Assembly (NCBI GenBank): GCA_031280855.1
Contig: JAITGH010000031.1
Location: 1-5,543, forward strand
Length of the DNA stretch: 5,543 bases
Reading direction: 5' to 3'
Origin: Oscillospiraceae bacterium
GTDB taxonomy: Bacteria > Bacillota > Clostridia > Oscillospirales > Oscillospiraceae
Shown here: in pieces, positions 5,001-5,543 of the stretch
How positions within the stretch are numbered: position 1 is the first letter of the stretch
How the letters are laid out: every line of letters begins with the position of its first letter
Notes under the pieces: generated by a model
The model's input: only the letters and a program-made list of their open reading frames with translations
Told to the model about the DNA's origin: nothing
Databases searched by the model: none
Translations under genes and position numbers: made by a program

Positions 5001-5543
5001 TTACGCGCCGATTGAGCGGTACTTACGGTATCGCAGCTCGAGCAGTTCCGGGATCGGCAGCTCCAGCAATGCGTTAAGCTCGAGGCGAATGCGGGCGCCG
5101 ACAGCGGCGATGGCGAGCGTAGGATTCGCGGCCGCTCCGCCCTCCGGCTCCGCGACGACGTGGTCGGCGATTTGGAAGCCGAGCAGATCGGCGGCGGTCA
5201 GCTTCATCACCTCGGCGGCTTCGGCAGCTCGGGTCGAGTCTTTCCACAGTATTGAGGCGAACCCCTCGGGCGAGAGCACGGAGTATACGGAGTTTTCCGG
5301 CATGATCAGGCGATCTGCGGTACCGAGCGCGAGTGCGCCGCCGGAGCCGCCCTCACCGATGACGACTGCGATGGTAGGGATCGGCGCGGAGCTCATGCGG
5401 TAGATGCACTCGGCGATCGCCTGACCTTGACCGCGTTCCTCCGCCGTCTTACCGGGGAACGCGCCGGGCGTATCGATGAACGTGATCAGCGGCCGGTTGA
5501 ACTTGACGGCTTGCTCCAGGCAGCGTTGGAACTTGCGGTACCC
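5001..5543 (-). CDS. accA: Acetyl-CoA carboxylase carboxyltransferase subunit alpha (partial)
   Basis: The last 180 residues are present; the N-terminal part lies beyond the right edge. AccA pairs with AccD to transfer carboxyl from carboxybiotin on AccB to acetyl-CoA, making malonyl-CoA for fatty acid synthesis in the cytoplasm. Family signatures in the fragment: GYRK (1-4), KFNRPLITFIDTPGAFPG (14-31), AEERGQGQAIAE (34-45), GEGGSGGALALG (63-74, the glycine-rich oxyanion and CoA-site turn) and NSVYSVLSPEGFASILWKD followed by KLTAADLLG further on. The crotonase-type fold is intact and the frame is open from the window edge to the TAA at 5003-5001. An ATG at 5396 is internal, because the frame upstream of it matches AccA without a break. 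It sits 177 bp before the Dlt-like ligase and is probably the end of a separate fatty acid operon. Confidence 0.97.
   Translation of the reverse strand, partial: GYRKFQRCLEQAVKFNRPLITFIDTPGAFPGKTAEERGQGQAIAECIYRMSSAPIPTIAVVIGEGGSGGALALGTADRLIMPENSVYSVLSPEGFASILWKDSTRAAEAAEVMKLTAADLLGFQIADHVVAEPEGGAAANPTLAIAAVGARIRLELNALLELPIPELLELRYRKYRSIGA

Noticed and set aside
1..5543. CRISPR array, tRNA, rRNA, transposase or riboswitch
   Set aside because: No regularly spaced repeats, no cloverleaf-like or rRNA-like sequence, no transposase motif and no recognisable riboswitch core were seen; nearly all of the window is covered by the six genes.

Overview
The window is GC-rich coding DNA (roughly 57% G+C by eye) broken by two short AT-rich intergenic stretches. 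Every convincing gene lies on the minus strand, so genes are read from right to left. Gene content (AccA of the two-subunit carboxyltransferase, a Dlt-like envelope-polymer acylation cassette) and the intergenic elements suggest a Gram-positive bacterium of the Bacillota, probably an anaerobic Clostridia lineage. That placement is inference; nothing here fixes a genus.

Layout in transcription order: (1) 5543-5001, the C-terminal 180 residues of AccA, the acetyl-CoA carboxylase carboxyltransferase alpha subunit, cut by the window edge. (2) A 177-bp gap (5000-4824) with a 12-bp palindrome, one copy of a dispersed repeat, and an AT-rich alternating hairpin. (3) 4823-3378, a DltA-like amino-acid adenylating ligase. 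(4) 3394-2708, a GNAT acyltransferase overlapping the ligase by 17 nt. (5) 2644-2417, a carrier protein with a phosphopantetheine serine. (6) 2420-897, a DltB/AlgI-type MBOAT membrane acyltransferase joined to the carrier gene by an ATGA overlap. (7) A 93-bp AT-rich gap holding a second, inverted copy of the repeat. (8) 803-1, the first 267 residues of an SGNH/DltD-like exported protein that runs off the left edge.

Genes 3-8 read as one pathway. The ligase would activate an amino acid with ATP and load it on the carrier. The MBOAT would move the acyl group across the membrane, and the SGNH protein would place it on an extracellular polymer. This is the logic of teichoic acid D-alanylation (DltA-C-B-D), with three departures: a GNAT gene sits between ligase and carrier; the ligase has Gly where DltA enzymes have the Cys linked to D-Ala selection; and the MBOAT itself ends in FIYAQY, resembling the C-terminal motif of the microprotein DltX. 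The four-gene core is bounded by inverted copies of a ~35-bp repeat. A variant aminoacylation (possibly N-acylated) of an envelope polymer is my best reading; substrate and acceptor cannot be read from the sequence.
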